From the NCBI GenBank assembly GCA_029210125.1, contig JARGPR010000006.1:173448-237447 (forward strand): 64,000 nucleotides of DNA, given 5' to 3'. Under the pieces are notes generated by a model. It was not told the origin of the DNA. It did not search any database and was given only the letters and a program-made list of their open reading frames with translations. Positions 37,010 to 46,290 of this stretch are shown piece by piece. Every line of letters begins with the position of its first letter. The stretch's first letter is position 1. The position numbers and the translations under genes were made by a program. The stretch comes from Pseudomonadales bacterium. Its GTDB lineage: Bacteria; Pseudomonadota; Gammaproteobacteria; Pseudomonadales; JAHRWD01.

Positions 37010-38227
37010 CTACAATTGCTTAAGCAGCAGGCTATTAAATAATGCTATAAAATGATCTGAACCTACATTAAGCGATAATTTTCTTTCATAATAGGTGCGC
37101 GCATTCGTGCCCAAATTATTTAGTTCACTGAGGGAAAGGTTTTTTAGTTTGAGGGCTTCTACCGCCAACGCTTTCTCATTTTGAGATTCACAACATAAAC
37201 CACAATCCGCCGCGGTTACTAGTTTTGCGGCGTCACCACCAACTGCCATGATAATAGGCTTACCAATAGCCATATAGGCCTGTGTCTTAGATGGAATAGT
37301 GATCTCAAAAAGTTGATCTTTCCTCAAATGGACCAACAGTGCATCGGCAGAATTCAAGATAGTACCAACTTCCGACATAGGTATACGTGGTACAAAATAT
37401 ACATTTTGTATATTTCGATCTTCAGCTTCTTGCTTTAACGAGTCACACTGTACACCTGATCCTACCAGTACGAAATTTAACTTCGTCTCAACTTTCCCAA
37501 CAATTTCAGCCGCATCCAACACCGTAGACAATGCTTGAGCATGACCCATATTACCCGCAAACACTATGTTAAAGCCTTTGGGTAATAAATCCATCGTAGA
37601 CTCGGGAAATGTACCCAGCGCGGGTTCGTCACACCAGTTATAGATCACTGTAAGTTTATCTTGGGATACACCTCTTCGAATGAGGATATTTTTAAACCCA
37701 GGTGACAAAACGACAATGTGTGCTGCCCGACCATATACCCAATTGCATGTCCTACCGACAAGCTTTAAAGCGCTAGGGCTAGAAATCATTCCAGTGGCTC
37801 TTAAGGTGTCCGGCCACAGATCCTGAATATCGCAAACAAATGGAGTCTTGCGGAACAGCCCGATTAGTGCACCAGCGAGGCCGACCGTTAAGGGGGGATG
37901 GTAAACGTAAATAATATCTGGTTTTTTTGCAAAAAAAATCCCGAACAGAGTCGCTGAAAAAAAGAAGCTTATATAGTTGAAAATCCGCTTCAAAGCAGAG
38001 CCATCGTGGCTCGGGTATAATGGCACTCGATTCACTCTGACCCCATCGAGATCTTCACGTTTAAGCCAGCGCATACGATAGCCATCGTAAATCTTACCGT
38101 CAGGATAATTGGGGAAGCCAGTAATAACTTCTACTTCATGACCTTTTTCTTGCAGGGTTTTAGCAAAAAGCAAACCCTTAAATGTGGGTTCCGGATCAAA
38201 CCACTGGGTTAGTAACAAGATTTTCAA
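37010..38227 (-). CDS. glycosyltransferase, WbuB-like (GT4 family)
   Basis: GT-B glycosyltransferase with LLLTQWFDPEPTFKGLLFAKTLQEKGHEV at the N-terminus and a GT4-type C-terminal domain (NIVFAGNMGHAQALSTVLDAAEIV, then a late acidic motif near KTQAYMAIGKPII). The arrangement downstream of the three UDP-L-FucNAc genes matches WbuB, an L-fucosamine transferase, so FucNAc is the probable donor. Acceptor and linkage are unknown. Confidence 0.82.
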   Translation of the reverse strand: MKILLLTQWFDPEPTFKGLLFAKTLQEKGHEVEVITGFPNYPDGKIYDGYRMRWLKREDLDGVRVNRVPLYPSHDGSALKRIFNYISFFFSATLFGIFFAKKPDIIYVYHPPLTVGLAGALIGLFRKTPFVCDIQDLWPDTLRATGMISSPSALKLVGRTCNWVYGRAAHIVVLSPGFKNILIRRGVSQDKLTVIYNWCDEPALGTFPESTMDLLPKGFNIVFAGNMGHAQALSTVLDAAEIVGKVETKLNFVLVGSGVQCDSLKQEAEDRNIQNVYFVPRIPMSEVGTILNSADALLVHLRKDQLFEITIPSKTQAYMAIGKPIIMAVGGDAAKLVTAADCGLCCESQNEKALAVEALKLKNLSLSELNNLGTNARTYYERKLSLNVGSDHFIALFNSLLLKQL

Positions 38228-38244
38228 AATTTATTATCCTGGCC

Positions 38245-39375
38245 TCAGTAGTTCTTCCATACGACTCGCGTCACGTAATCGGTATAGCTATGTATAATGC
38301 GGACGATCTTCGAAGCAACATTTGGCACACTGTAGTCATCGACTAAACGTAGGGTTCTATTTTCGCCGCGTGCTTGTCCTTCCAATATGGCTAAAGCCTG
38401 CATAACTCGGTTGCTTTCGAGCCCTACCATCATAACAGCTGCCTCCTCCATACCTTCGGGCCTTTCGTGCGCCTCCCGGATATTAAGTGCGGCGAAGTTC
38501 AATATTGATGATTCTTCATTTATCGTCCCACTATCAGATAGTACGGCTTTCGCTGCAAGCTGCAGCTTGTTGTAATCTTTAAAACCTAAGGGTTTCAGTA
38601 ACAGTACATTATCATGAAATTTAGTATCCATTGCATCCACCCTCTTCATCGTACGTGGATGGGTAGAAACAATTACGGGTAGGTTGTATTCCTCGGAAAT
38701 CATATTTAGGACATCAACCAGCTTTAGGAAGTTTTTGTCTGAATCTATGTTTTCTTCTCTATGGGCACTGACCACAAAGAAACGTCCAGCCGTAAGGTTA
38801 AGCCTATCCAACACATCTGAGTGGTCTATTCCCTCGCGATAGTAATTAAGCACTTCAAACATCGGACTACCTGTTTTGATTACTCGATCAGCAGGTAAAC
38901 CTTCGCTCAAAAGATAACCTCGCGCTATACCGCTATAGGTCAGATTGATATCGGCGGTATGATCAACGATCCGCCGGTTTATTTCTTCAGGTACTCGCAT
39001 ATCAAAACAACGATTACCCGCTTCCATGTGAAAAACCGGAATTTTTCTTCTCTTAGCAGGAATAGCCGCCATGCAACTGTTGGTATCACCCAATACCAGT
39101 AACGCTTCTGGCGCTACATCTGCAAGTACTCGATCTACCGCGATGATCACATTCCCAATGGTTTCTGCCCCATTGTCTCCGGCTGCATTCAAAAAATAAT
39201 CAGGTTTGCGAATACCGAGATCCCGAAAAAATATCTCATTGAGCTCATAGTCATAATTCTGACCAGTGTGCACAAGAATATGCTGACACGCATCGTCCAA
39301 TGCTGGTATCACTCGTGACAAGCGGATAATTTCAGGCCGTGTACCTACCACGGTTAACACTTTCAATTTTTTCAT
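38245..39375 (-). CDS. UDP-N-acetyl sugar 2-epimerase (last step to UDP-L-FucNAc)
   Basis: Member of the WecB family: VLTVVGTRPEIIRLSRVIPAL, HTGQNYDYELNEIFFRDL, FHMEAGNRCFDMRVPEEINRRI and VSAHREENID are all present, and the length of 376 aa is normal. Since it follows CapE- and CapF-like genes it most likely acts as WbjD/CapG (2-epimerisation giving UDP-L-FucNAc) rather than making UDP-ManNAc. Confidence 0.9.
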   Translation of the reverse strand: MKKLKVLTVVGTRPEIIRLSRVIPALDDACQHILVHTGQNYDYELNEIFFRDLGIRKPDYFLNAAGDNGAETIGNVIIAVDRVLADVAPEALLVLGDTNSCMAAIPAKRRKIPVFHMEAGNRCFDMRVPEEINRRIVDHTADINLTYSGIARGYLLSEGLPADRVIKTGSPMFEVLNYYREGIDHSDVLDRLNLTAGRFFVVSAHREENIDSDKNFLKLVDVLNMISEEYNLPVIVSTHPRTMKRVDAMDTKFHDNVLLLKPLGFKDYNKLQLAAKAVLSDSGTINEESSILNFAALNIREAHERPEGMEEAAVMMVGLESNRVMQALAILEGQARGENRTLRLVDDYSVPNVASKIVRIIHSYTDYVTRVVWKNY

Positions 39376-39397
39376 AACTTGTACTTAGTCCGCAAAA

Positions 39398-40519
39398 TTA
39401 CGCTTCTACTCCAACAGGCCAAAAATAGGTATCAGGTCTTTCCTGATCGAATATTTCATTAGCCCAAAGCATTACTATCATTTCATCGTCACCGATATTA
39501 GTAATATCATGCGTCCACCCAGGAACAGTCTCCACAATTGTAGGCTTATTACCAGTGGCGAACAGCTCATAAAATTCACCGGACACCATATGCCTAAAGC
39601 GAAAGCAAGCCTCCCCTTTAATCACCAAAAACTTCTCAGTTTTAGAATGATGATAATGGCCACCACGGGTAATACCTGGGTGCGCTGTAAAAAATGAAAA
39701 CTGGCCCGAATCTTTTGTCTTTAACATTTCTACAAATACACCACGTTCATCGCCATGCTTGTTAAGCTCATAGCTAAAATCTTCAGGGCGTAGATAACTT
39801 ATATAAGTGGAGTACAGCGCTCGTACAAATCCAGTGCCCACAGGCTCACTGATAAGATTGTCACGACTATCACGGAAAGCGATTAAATGATTTGCCAATT
39901 CTCCAACTGTACTCGTATATCGTGGCTGGACGTCTTTTAGAATGTAACCCGGCGCGACTGGGTTGTCTAACACTGAAATAAAGTGTTCAATTACGTCATC
40001 TATGTAAACTAACGTAATTTCCGCACAAGGATCATTAATCTGGAGAGGTAAGTGACGGACAGTATTATAACAAAAGGTCGCTACTACCGAGTTGTAGTTT
40101 GGCTTTGCCCATTTTCCAAATACGTTGGGCAAACGAAAAACATATACTGTCGAGCCATAAGCACTACTTAATTTTTCCAGTGCTAATTCCGCACCTCTCT
40201 TGCTATTCCCATAGGGATTGTCTAACTCTACTTGGCTTGATGACGTGTACAGAACAGGGATAGATTTACCACTTGCTGCTATTGCATCACATAAGCATTG
40301 GGTTAAGTGGGTATTTCCGCGTTCAAAATCCTCTATGTTATCAGGCCTATTAACACCAGCTAAGTGAAAAATAAAATCAATGCTAGCAACAAGGGCAGGC
40401 AACTCAGCAAGGCTGTCACCACGAGTAAAAGTCATGACTTCGAGATCTGAACGTTCTTGAAGGTGTGCCCGTAAATTTTTACCTACGAAACCATTTGAGC
40501 CGGTTATCAATACTTTCAT
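39398..40519 (-). CDS. UDP-sugar epimerase/reductase, WbjC/CapF-like
   Basis: Two domains: an N-terminal extended SDR (VLITGSNGFVGKNLRAHLQ, then NPYGNSKRGAELALEKL as active-site region) and a C-terminal cupin (about residues 255-373; FFTAHPGITRGGHYHHSKTEKFLV with metal-binding His residues). This fused form is CapF/WbjC, which epimerises at C3 and reduces C4 on the way to UDP-L-FucNAc. It lies 4 bp after the dehydratase gene. Confidence 0.9.
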   Translation of the reverse strand: MKVLITGSNGFVGKNLRAHLQERSDLEVMTFTRGDSLAELPALVASIDFIFHLAGVNRPDNIEDFERGNTHLTQCLCDAIAASGKSIPVLYTSSSQVELDNPYGNSKRGAELALEKLSSAYGSTVYVFRLPNVFGKWAKPNYNSVVATFCYNTVRHLPLQINDPCAEITLVYIDDVIEHFISVLDNPVAPGYILKDVQPRYTSTVGELANHLIAFRDSRDNLISEPVGTGFVRALYSTYISYLRPEDFSYELNKHGDERGVFVEMLKTKDSGQFSFFTAHPGITRGGHYHHSKTEKFLVIKGEACFRFRHMVSGEFYELFATGNKPTIVETVPGWTHDITNIGDDEMIVMLWANEIFDQERPDTYFWPVGVEA

Positions 40520-40522
40520 GCC

Positions 40523-41554
40523 TTACTCCTCCGGAGCGACATACTCGCCCCGCTGAGCTGCGCGCATAAAATCGAGTTTAAGAAGTAGTTGCGTCATGCC
40601 TTCTACGTCCAAACGAATAGTGTTGTGTGAGTTGTAATCCGTTGCCCGAGAAATGGTTTGTTCTCCTTGCTCAACAAACTTGGTGTAATTTAGATCACGG
40701 AGGTCTGGGGGGATACGAAAGTATTCCCCCAGGTCCTCAGCACATACCATTTCTTCTCGACTAAGTAGTGCTTCGTATAATTTCTCCCCGTGGCGAGTGC
40801 CAATCACCTCGATAGGATGATTTGGTTTACCTAAAATGCCAGTCAAGGCCTTAGCTAAAACTTCGACCGTTGCTGCTGGGGCTTTTTGTACGAACATATC
40901 ACCGTTTTCACCATGCTCGAACGCATAAAGAACTAAGTCCACGGCATCATCCAAAGTCATCATAAACCGAGTCATATTTGGGTCTGTTAGAGAAAGCGCC
41001 TTTCCTGTACGAATCTGCTCAATAAAAAGGGGGATAACCGAGCCACGTGATGCCATCACATTACCGTAACGGGTACCACATATAACGGTTTTGGTATCAT
41101 CCAGGTTTCGTGATTTGGCAACCATAACTTTTTCCATCATGGCTTTAGAAATTCCCATCGCATTAATTGGATATACAGCTTTATCAGTACTTAAACAAAC
41201 GATGCGTTTCACTTCATTTTGGATCGCAGCTTCTAGAACATTTTCGGTGCCCAGTACATTCGTCTTGACTGCCTCCATCGGATGAAATTCGCAAGAAGGG
41301 ACTTGTTTAAGGGCAGCAGCATGAAATACAAAATCCACACCACGTGTTGCGTTCAATATACATTGGTAGTCACGCACGTCACCAATATAAAATTTTAATT
41401 TTGGGCTGGAATATTGCTTTCTAATATCATCTTGCTTCTTTTCATCACGGCTAAAAATTCGAATCTCAGAAATATCTGTATCCAAAAATCGCGCCAAAAC
41501 GGCTCTACCAAAGGAACCAGTCCCGCCTGTAATTAGCATGTTTCTATTATTCAC
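40523..41554 (-). CDS. UDP-GlcNAc 4,6-dehydratase/5-epimerase, WbjB/CapE-like
   Basis: Soluble extended SDR: MLITGGTGSFGRAVLARFLD, FHAAALKQVPSCEFHPMEAVKTN and STDKAVYPINAMGISKAMMEK are the signature segments of CapE/WbjB/FlaA1-type enzymes. It lacks the membrane part of the WbpM-like enzyme at 9.3 kb, consistent with a separate job (first step to UDP-L-FucNAc). It overlaps the upstream glycosyltransferase gene by 8 bp. Confidence 0.92.
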   Translation of the reverse strand: MNNRNMLITGGTGSFGRAVLARFLDTDISEIRIFSRDEKKQDDIRKQYSSPKLKFYIGDVRDYQCILNATRGVDFVFHAAALKQVPSCEFHPMEAVKTNVLGTENVLEAAIQNEVKRIVCLSTDKAVYPINAMGISKAMMEKVMVAKSRNLDDTKTVICGTRYGNVMASRGSVIPLFIEQIRTGKALSLTDPNMTRFMMTLDDAVDLVLYAFEHGENGDMFVQKAPAATVEVLAKALTGILGKPNHPIEVIGTRHGEKLYEALLSREEMVCAEDLGEYFRIPPDLRDLNYTKFVEQGEQTISRATDYNSHNTIRLDVEGMTQLLLKLDFMRAAQRGEYVAPEE

Positions 41555-42800
41555 CTAGACCTCGCTGTATAGTTCTTGTAAAAAAGATGTCAAATCTTTT
41601 TGCCTGTTTTCGACTGGACCTACTACGATTGTAAAAATCAGCACCTTTTCTAGCTTTTGACTGTGCATCTGGATATTGATCAACAATATCCAAGATTACG
41701 TCAACCGGATTACCGCTAACTATATTGAGGTATTCTATAAGATCCTGTGGGATACCATCTAAAGCCGTAGTTATAACAGGGACACCCGATTGAATATACT
41801 CAGCAATCTTTGAAGGAAAAGAGTATTTGGTATAGTCAGCTGTATTTTGTCGCAAATTAATCAACGCAAAAGAGCTTTGCTGTATGGAAACGACATCTTC
41901 GTTTTTAAGTATACCCAAATAGTAAATATTATGATTCTCGCTAGCTGTATGACTGCACCATTCACTCAAAGGACCTCCTCCACATAAGACCAAATTCAAT
42001 CCTTTTTCTACTATTTTTGGATTTGTAAAACACTTAACTAGATCCAGTATTCCATATTCCTCACTTAAACCACCAGAATAAAAAATATTCTTCCCGATCG
42101 GAGTATCAAATTTTACGTCTTCGCTAGCAATATTATCAGATGAAATAGAATCTAGAAGTAAAGAATTTTCCCGTTCTAGAAACGAAAACATCCCTTCTGT
42201 AATCACGATACGGCCATCTATGTTATTTACTAACCAAAGAAGAAGGCGGGAATCCAGATTTTTCATCCATTTCTTAAGAAAAAATAAACGATCAGATCCG
42301 TGCATAAATTTCGGTAAATCAGGAATAAACACAAAAACCTTAACACCAAATAAAATCCTCATTAAATAAACAGGTATAAAATGTGGGGAGTGCAGTGCGT
42401 ATAGAAATATGACTTTTTGTTTGGTGTCACTATTTTTTTTAAAAAAATTCCATTTTACTAGGTATATAAAAAATCCGACAAGCCTCGATACCGCCCGCAA
42501 GACCGGAATATTTATAATGGGAATCATATATCCTTTGTGATTTGCGTAGTTCCACGATTTCGGAAAAAAAACAATGTTTCCATTTTTTGGAAAGGTGGAA
42601 ACAGGGATAGAACCGAGAATATCGACAGAACTCCATTCAAGCTTCAATAGCATATCAATGATATTTTTCTGGAATCGATGCGCAGCATGCTGGGGAAATT
42701 TTTCTCCCTTTGTAGCTTCAGAAAATGTATCATCATCTACAAAAAAACCAGCAAACAACAAATCGAAATCAACTGTGGTGTTTTTATTAATTTGAATCAA
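41547..42800 (-). CDS. glycosyltransferase, GT4-like
   Basis: A 417-aa protein with a diverged N-terminal half and a recognisable GT-B C-terminal half: NIFYSGGLSEEYGILDLVKCF, LVLCGGGPLSEWC and the donor-site motif SFPSKIAEYIQSGVPVITT. Hydrophobic patches near residues 95 and 145 suggest membrane association. It sits between wzy and the FucNAc genes, overlapping both, so it builds the repeat unit. The donor sugar is unknown. Confidence 0.75.
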   Translation of the reverse strand: MIQINKNTTVDFDLLFAGFFVDDDTFSEATKGEKFPQHAAHRFQKNIIDMLLKLEWSSVDILGSIPVSTFPKNGNIVFFPKSWNYANHKGYMIPIINIPVLRAVSRLVGFFIYLVKWNFFKKNSDTKQKVIFLYALHSPHFIPVYLMRILFGVKVFVFIPDLPKFMHGSDRLFFLKKWMKNLDSRLLLWLVNNIDGRIVITEGMFSFLERENSLLLDSISSDNIASEDVKFDTPIGKNIFYSGGLSEEYGILDLVKCFTNPKIVEKGLNLVLCGGGPLSEWCSHTASENHNIYYLGILKNEDVVSIQQSSFALINLRQNTADYTKYSFPSKIAEYIQSGVPVITTALDGIPQDLIEYLNIVSGNPVDVILDIVDQYPDAQSKARKGADFYNRSRSSRKQAKRFDIFFTRTIQRGLGE

Positions 42801-43981
42801 GCTATTCTACTCCGACGAGGGGACTGCATAATCAGTAGCATCAACAGCACGTACACGAGGTAAGTAGTCCCATCTCCCATATTCGTCCAAAAAATATTGC
42901 TAATCAAAGATTTAGCTGTAACCGCTAAAAAAAGCAGCCAAGCAAATCTAAACGACTTACCATTAAGACGAGAAAATCCTAAAATAAATAAAAACCAATA
43001 TACATAAGCCAAAACTGCGTATAACAAGCCATACAATAAGGATAAATCAAGAAAACTATTGTGCGCAGCCAAACCAACCCCATCTAATTCCTCGTCAAAT
43101 GTAATTTTTTTTGCGTGACCAAGTAACGGTGACTTATATATCGTTTCCACCGCATCATTCCATATCGAAGTTCTACCAGAGCTTAAATCTTGTCGATCAA
43201 TCAAAAATGGACGAGAAAAATCGTCTAAAAACATTAGCGCCAAGAGAAGGCCGCCAAAAACAATTCCTATCAAAATCAAGTATCTCAACGAAACTTTAGT
43301 GGGAGAATGAAACAAATAGACTAGAAGCGCAAGAATCAATGTGCTACGAGAACCTGACATAAATATATTTGATAGAAAAAATACCCCAAATATATGTGAT
43401 CTAATAACCGTTAATGAACCAAGTAAACCAATAAGACACATATACGCATAAACGCCAGGGATAAAAGGGTACCCTAATCTAAACCGGATAAATTTCCCGG
43501 AAACATATTCAGCAATAACAAAAGCACATACGCATAATAAGAACCACGTATAAAGCGTAACCAATATTTTGATCGACCGAGATGTATCTACATACCGAAT
43601 AGCAAATGGAATCAGAATAGATAAATTCAAGATATGAAGACTCGTGATAAACAGCCTCAAAAAATTTTGAATGTCTGGCCCATTCTTTATTACGCTAAAA
43701 CCCATAATCATCATCATCAAAAAGACAATAACAATACGAAGTTCTAGGTCCATATTAAGAGTTAAATTTACGCTATTTGTTGAGAATACGAGGTATACGA
43801 GAAACCCAATAAGGGGCAATATGTGTACTATTCCCCTCAGGTACAAAAGCATTGAGGCAGAATAATATTCTAAACCGTCGAGGGCATTTAAAAGTATTAA
43901 GCCTGCTACCAAAAAAAACAATATAACAGGGAAAAAATAAACAGCGACATATTGTCCGCAATCTAACTTTGGTTTAAACAT
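42797..43981 (-). CDS. O-antigen polymerase / ligase family membrane protein (Wzy candidate)
   Basis: About ten to twelve hydrophobic helices across 394 aa, with a larger loop near residues 265-300 (DRQDLSSGRTSIWNDAVETIYKSPLLGHAKK) that matches the WzyC/O-antigen-ligase pattern (SGRxxxW, SPLxGxG). Location between the flippase region and glycosyltransferases makes it the repeat-unit polymerase. AT-rich, as is usual for wzy. Confidence 0.78.
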   Translation of the reverse strand: MFKPKLDCGQYVAVYFFPVILFFLVAGLILLNALDGLEYYSASMLLYLRGIVHILPLIGFLVYLVFSTNSVNLTLNMDLELRIVIVFLMMMIMGFSVIKNGPDIQNFLRLFITSLHILNLSILIPFAIRYVDTSRSIKILVTLYTWFLLCVCAFVIAEYVSGKFIRFRLGYPFIPGVYAYMCLIGLLGSLTVIRSHIFGVFFLSNIFMSGSRSTLILALLVYLFHSPTKVSLRYLILIGIVFGGLLLALMFLDDFSRPFLIDRQDLSSGRTSIWNDAVETIYKSPLLGHAKKITFDEELDGVGLAAHNSFLDLSLLYGLLYAVLAYVYWFLFILGFSRLNGKSFRFAWLLFLAVTAKSLISNIFWTNMGDGTTYLVYVLLMLLIMQSPRRSRIA

Positions 43982-44957
43982 ATCCTAGCTTGGCATTAAG
44001 TTTTCCCGCTATATCATTAAACACCGCCAGGTCTTTTTTGCTTAATTCCGTCTTCCAGGAGTCGTTTAATACTATATTTTCTTCTGAAGTCCTCATCCTC
44101 ATAGGGTTGCCTCCCAAAGAATGAGAGCTACCTCTAAACGAAACAGGCATGCCCTCAACACCCGATATACCTGCATATTCGTATATTCGTTCTAAGACAA
44201 TCTGCGTATCAGAACATAAATCTTCATATTTAACGTTCAGAGGAAGACCTTTGTATTTATTCAAGACAACGAATATCTTTCGATGCTCCCTAATCCATAT
44301 ATTTGCGGCGTGATGCATTGATAAACCCTGTCTTTTCATTCTTGCATGAGTCACTGCTCTACCGTCGCGACACAAGTAAATAACTTTTACAGGAATGTTA
44401 TACGGGTTATAGGCCAGCAGAGCATTTAACCTACCGGGGCTTTTGCTTCCATCAACCACAACCTCTCTATGATTGACTTCGCATACTTTCCTATACAAAA
44501 ACCAACTATTTTCAGAAAGGGCTATTCCTTCCTTAAAGTTCTTAATTAAAGGTGAAAATGCAGAAACTGGCCACTTCAAGCCTAGGCCTAATAAAATGTT
44601 AAATACGTTTACTTGAGCGCTAAAGATTGATTTAGGAGGGATGAGCTCAACAATATTCGTATCGTCTTCGTTCTCACCAATATTTTCGTTTACCGACCAA
44701 GTCGTTTTCAACGTTTTGGGATCTATACCTTCAGCGGTAATTTTACTAATTACAGGGTTCCAAAAATCACATTCAGTTAGTACTGATCCACATGTACACC
44801 GATATGGCATTCTAGTCCTTCCAAGGTTCATTGAAAAACGGTGAACTTCTCCAAGAGCTGCTATATTTGGGTTGGTGCTTAAAAGCATGTCGAGCAAAGT
44901 TGAGCCAGACCGCCCTGACCCAGTAATATACATTAATGTTTTTAACTTATTTGTCAT
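43974..44957 (-). CDS. sulfotransferase-family protein
   Basis: The N-terminal PAPS-binding loop is clear: YITGSGRSGSTLLDMLLSTNP (5'-phosphosulfate loop, near residue 15), with a later 3'-phosphate segment near RDGRAVTHARMKR. A cysteine cluster (RCTCGSVLTECDFW) lies between them. It would transfer sulfate from PAPS to a sugar hydroxyl, suggesting a sulfated glycan. ATG 44957 overlaps the flippase stop as ATGA and is preferred to the TTG nine bases earlier. Confidence 0.82.
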   Translation of the reverse strand: MTNKLKTLMYITGSGRSGSTLLDMLLSTNPNIAALGEVHRFSMNLGRTRMPYRCTCGSVLTECDFWNPVISKITAEGIDPKTLKTTWSVNENIGENEDDTNIVELIPPKSIFSAQVNVFNILLGLGLKWPVSAFSPLIKNFKEGIALSENSWFLYRKVCEVNHREVVVDGSKSPGRLNALLAYNPYNIPVKVIYLCRDGRAVTHARMKRQGLSMHHAANIWIREHRKIFVVLNKYKGLPLNVKYEDLCSDTQIVLERIYEYAGISGVEGMPVSFRGSSHSLGGNPMRMRTSEENIVLNDSWKTELSKKDLAVFNDIAGKLNAKLGYV

Positions 44958-46216
44958 AAAATCCAAAAACCTAATTTGTTTTTAACTGCAAGCGTAGCCC
45001 ACACGTTCCACATTACCACTGCAAAAGCAGTTGAATAAGCAACCCCAATTGGACCAAATATTTTTGCGAAAACCACATTCAAAATTATATTAATTAACGC
45101 TGTAACAGCGATAATATTACGCATCGTTTTTTCATTTCCCGTCATTACAAGCAAGCTTCCGACTGATCCACAAGCAATATTTACAAACTGACCTACGGCT
45201 AAGACCACCAAAACCATTACACCCGAAGTATAATCATCACCAAACCAGCTCATAATCCATTCAGGATAGAATAGAATAACGCTGGTTGGCAATATCGCGA
45301 TAGCCATCATAAGCTTCGAAGATTTGCGAGCAAGTGCGGCTATGGGTTCTAGCTTATTTTTTTTATATAGGCGAGCATAAATAGGTCCAGTGACGGCATT
45401 TACAGCAACTAAAATCAAGGTAGATACCAGGACGGTACGTGATGCCGCATAATATACTCCAACTTCACTAGCAGCACGAAATATTCCCAAAATAAGGGTG
45501 TCAGACCAAGACATAACAAGGGTGCCAATACTAAGTGAAAACATCGGCAATCCTTCCTTAATCAACTTTACAAGCCGAACCTTGTGTTTTAACGAGCTGC
45601 ATATATTCGAACGTACGCTATAAAAAAAAATAGTTGCGCTAACAATATGTCCAAACAACACAGCTACAACCACATCGCTAATATTTATCTGTTTAAATGA
45701 GTACAATAAACCAAAAAAAACCAATGTCACTGCCGGTGGCAACACCACTTGAAAAAATGCGGCGAACACGGAGCGTCCTAACCCTTTTTGCGCTTCGCAT
45801 AAAATAAAAACTACTGAAAACGGAATAGTGACAATACCAAACAAGCGCAATATAGGACTAAGCTCTGGCTTTTGAAATATGTTTTCCGCGATCAAACCTG
45901 AGAACAGCCAAAGCAATGCTGCAAAAAATATCCCGCCAGTACATATAACTACCAACGAAGAGTAAATATACCCATCTGAAACCGTAGGATCATCACTTGA
46001 GTGTGCTGCTACTTGCTTTAATACGACATTATCCAGTCCTACTCTGACGAGAATTGACGTAACCGTGATAATTGTCAAACCTAGTGAGAACAGCCCAAAT
46101 TCGGCAGCGCCAAGAACTCGAGAGAAAAGTAGCACCGAACAAAAAGCGAGTCCTGCCCCTACTCCCCTACAAAGTAGAGTCCACCCCCCTTTGAGCAGTA
46201 ATTCAGCATTATTCAT
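44954..46216 (-). CDS. oligosaccharide flippase, Wzx family
   Basis: Polytopic inner-membrane protein with about 12-14 helices; the N-terminus GGWTLLCRGVGAGLAFCSVLLFSRVLGAAEFGLFSLGLT is the standard Wzx/MATE-like start. It moves the undecaprenyl-linked repeat unit across the membrane. Length 420 aa is normal. It is the second gene of the operon after wzz, and overlaps the sulfotransferase start by 4 bp. Confidence 0.87.
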   Translation of the reverse strand: MNNAELLLKGGWTLLCRGVGAGLAFCSVLLFSRVLGAAEFGLFSLGLTIITVTSILVRVGLDNVVLKQVAAHSSDDPTVSDGYIYSSLVVICTGGIFFAALLWLFSGLIAENIFQKPELSPILRLFGIVTIPFSVVFILCEAQKGLGRSVFAAFFQVVLPPAVTLVFFGLLYSFKQINISDVVVAVLFGHIVSATIFFYSVRSNICSSLKHKVRLVKLIKEGLPMFSLSIGTLVMSWSDTLILGIFRAASEVGVYYAASRTVLVSTLILVAVNAVTGPIYARLYKKNKLEPIAALARKSSKLMMAIAILPTSVILFYPEWIMSWFGDDYTSGVMVLVVLAVGQFVNIACGSVGSLLVMTGNEKTMRNIIAVTALINIILNVVFAKIFGPIGVAYSTAFAVVMWNVWATLAVKNKLGFWIL

Positions 46217-46290
46217 CTAAAAAAAGCCAAATATATTGAGAACACACTGTAAACCCACAGCAACCATTTTTCTTTAAATTCAACTAAATG

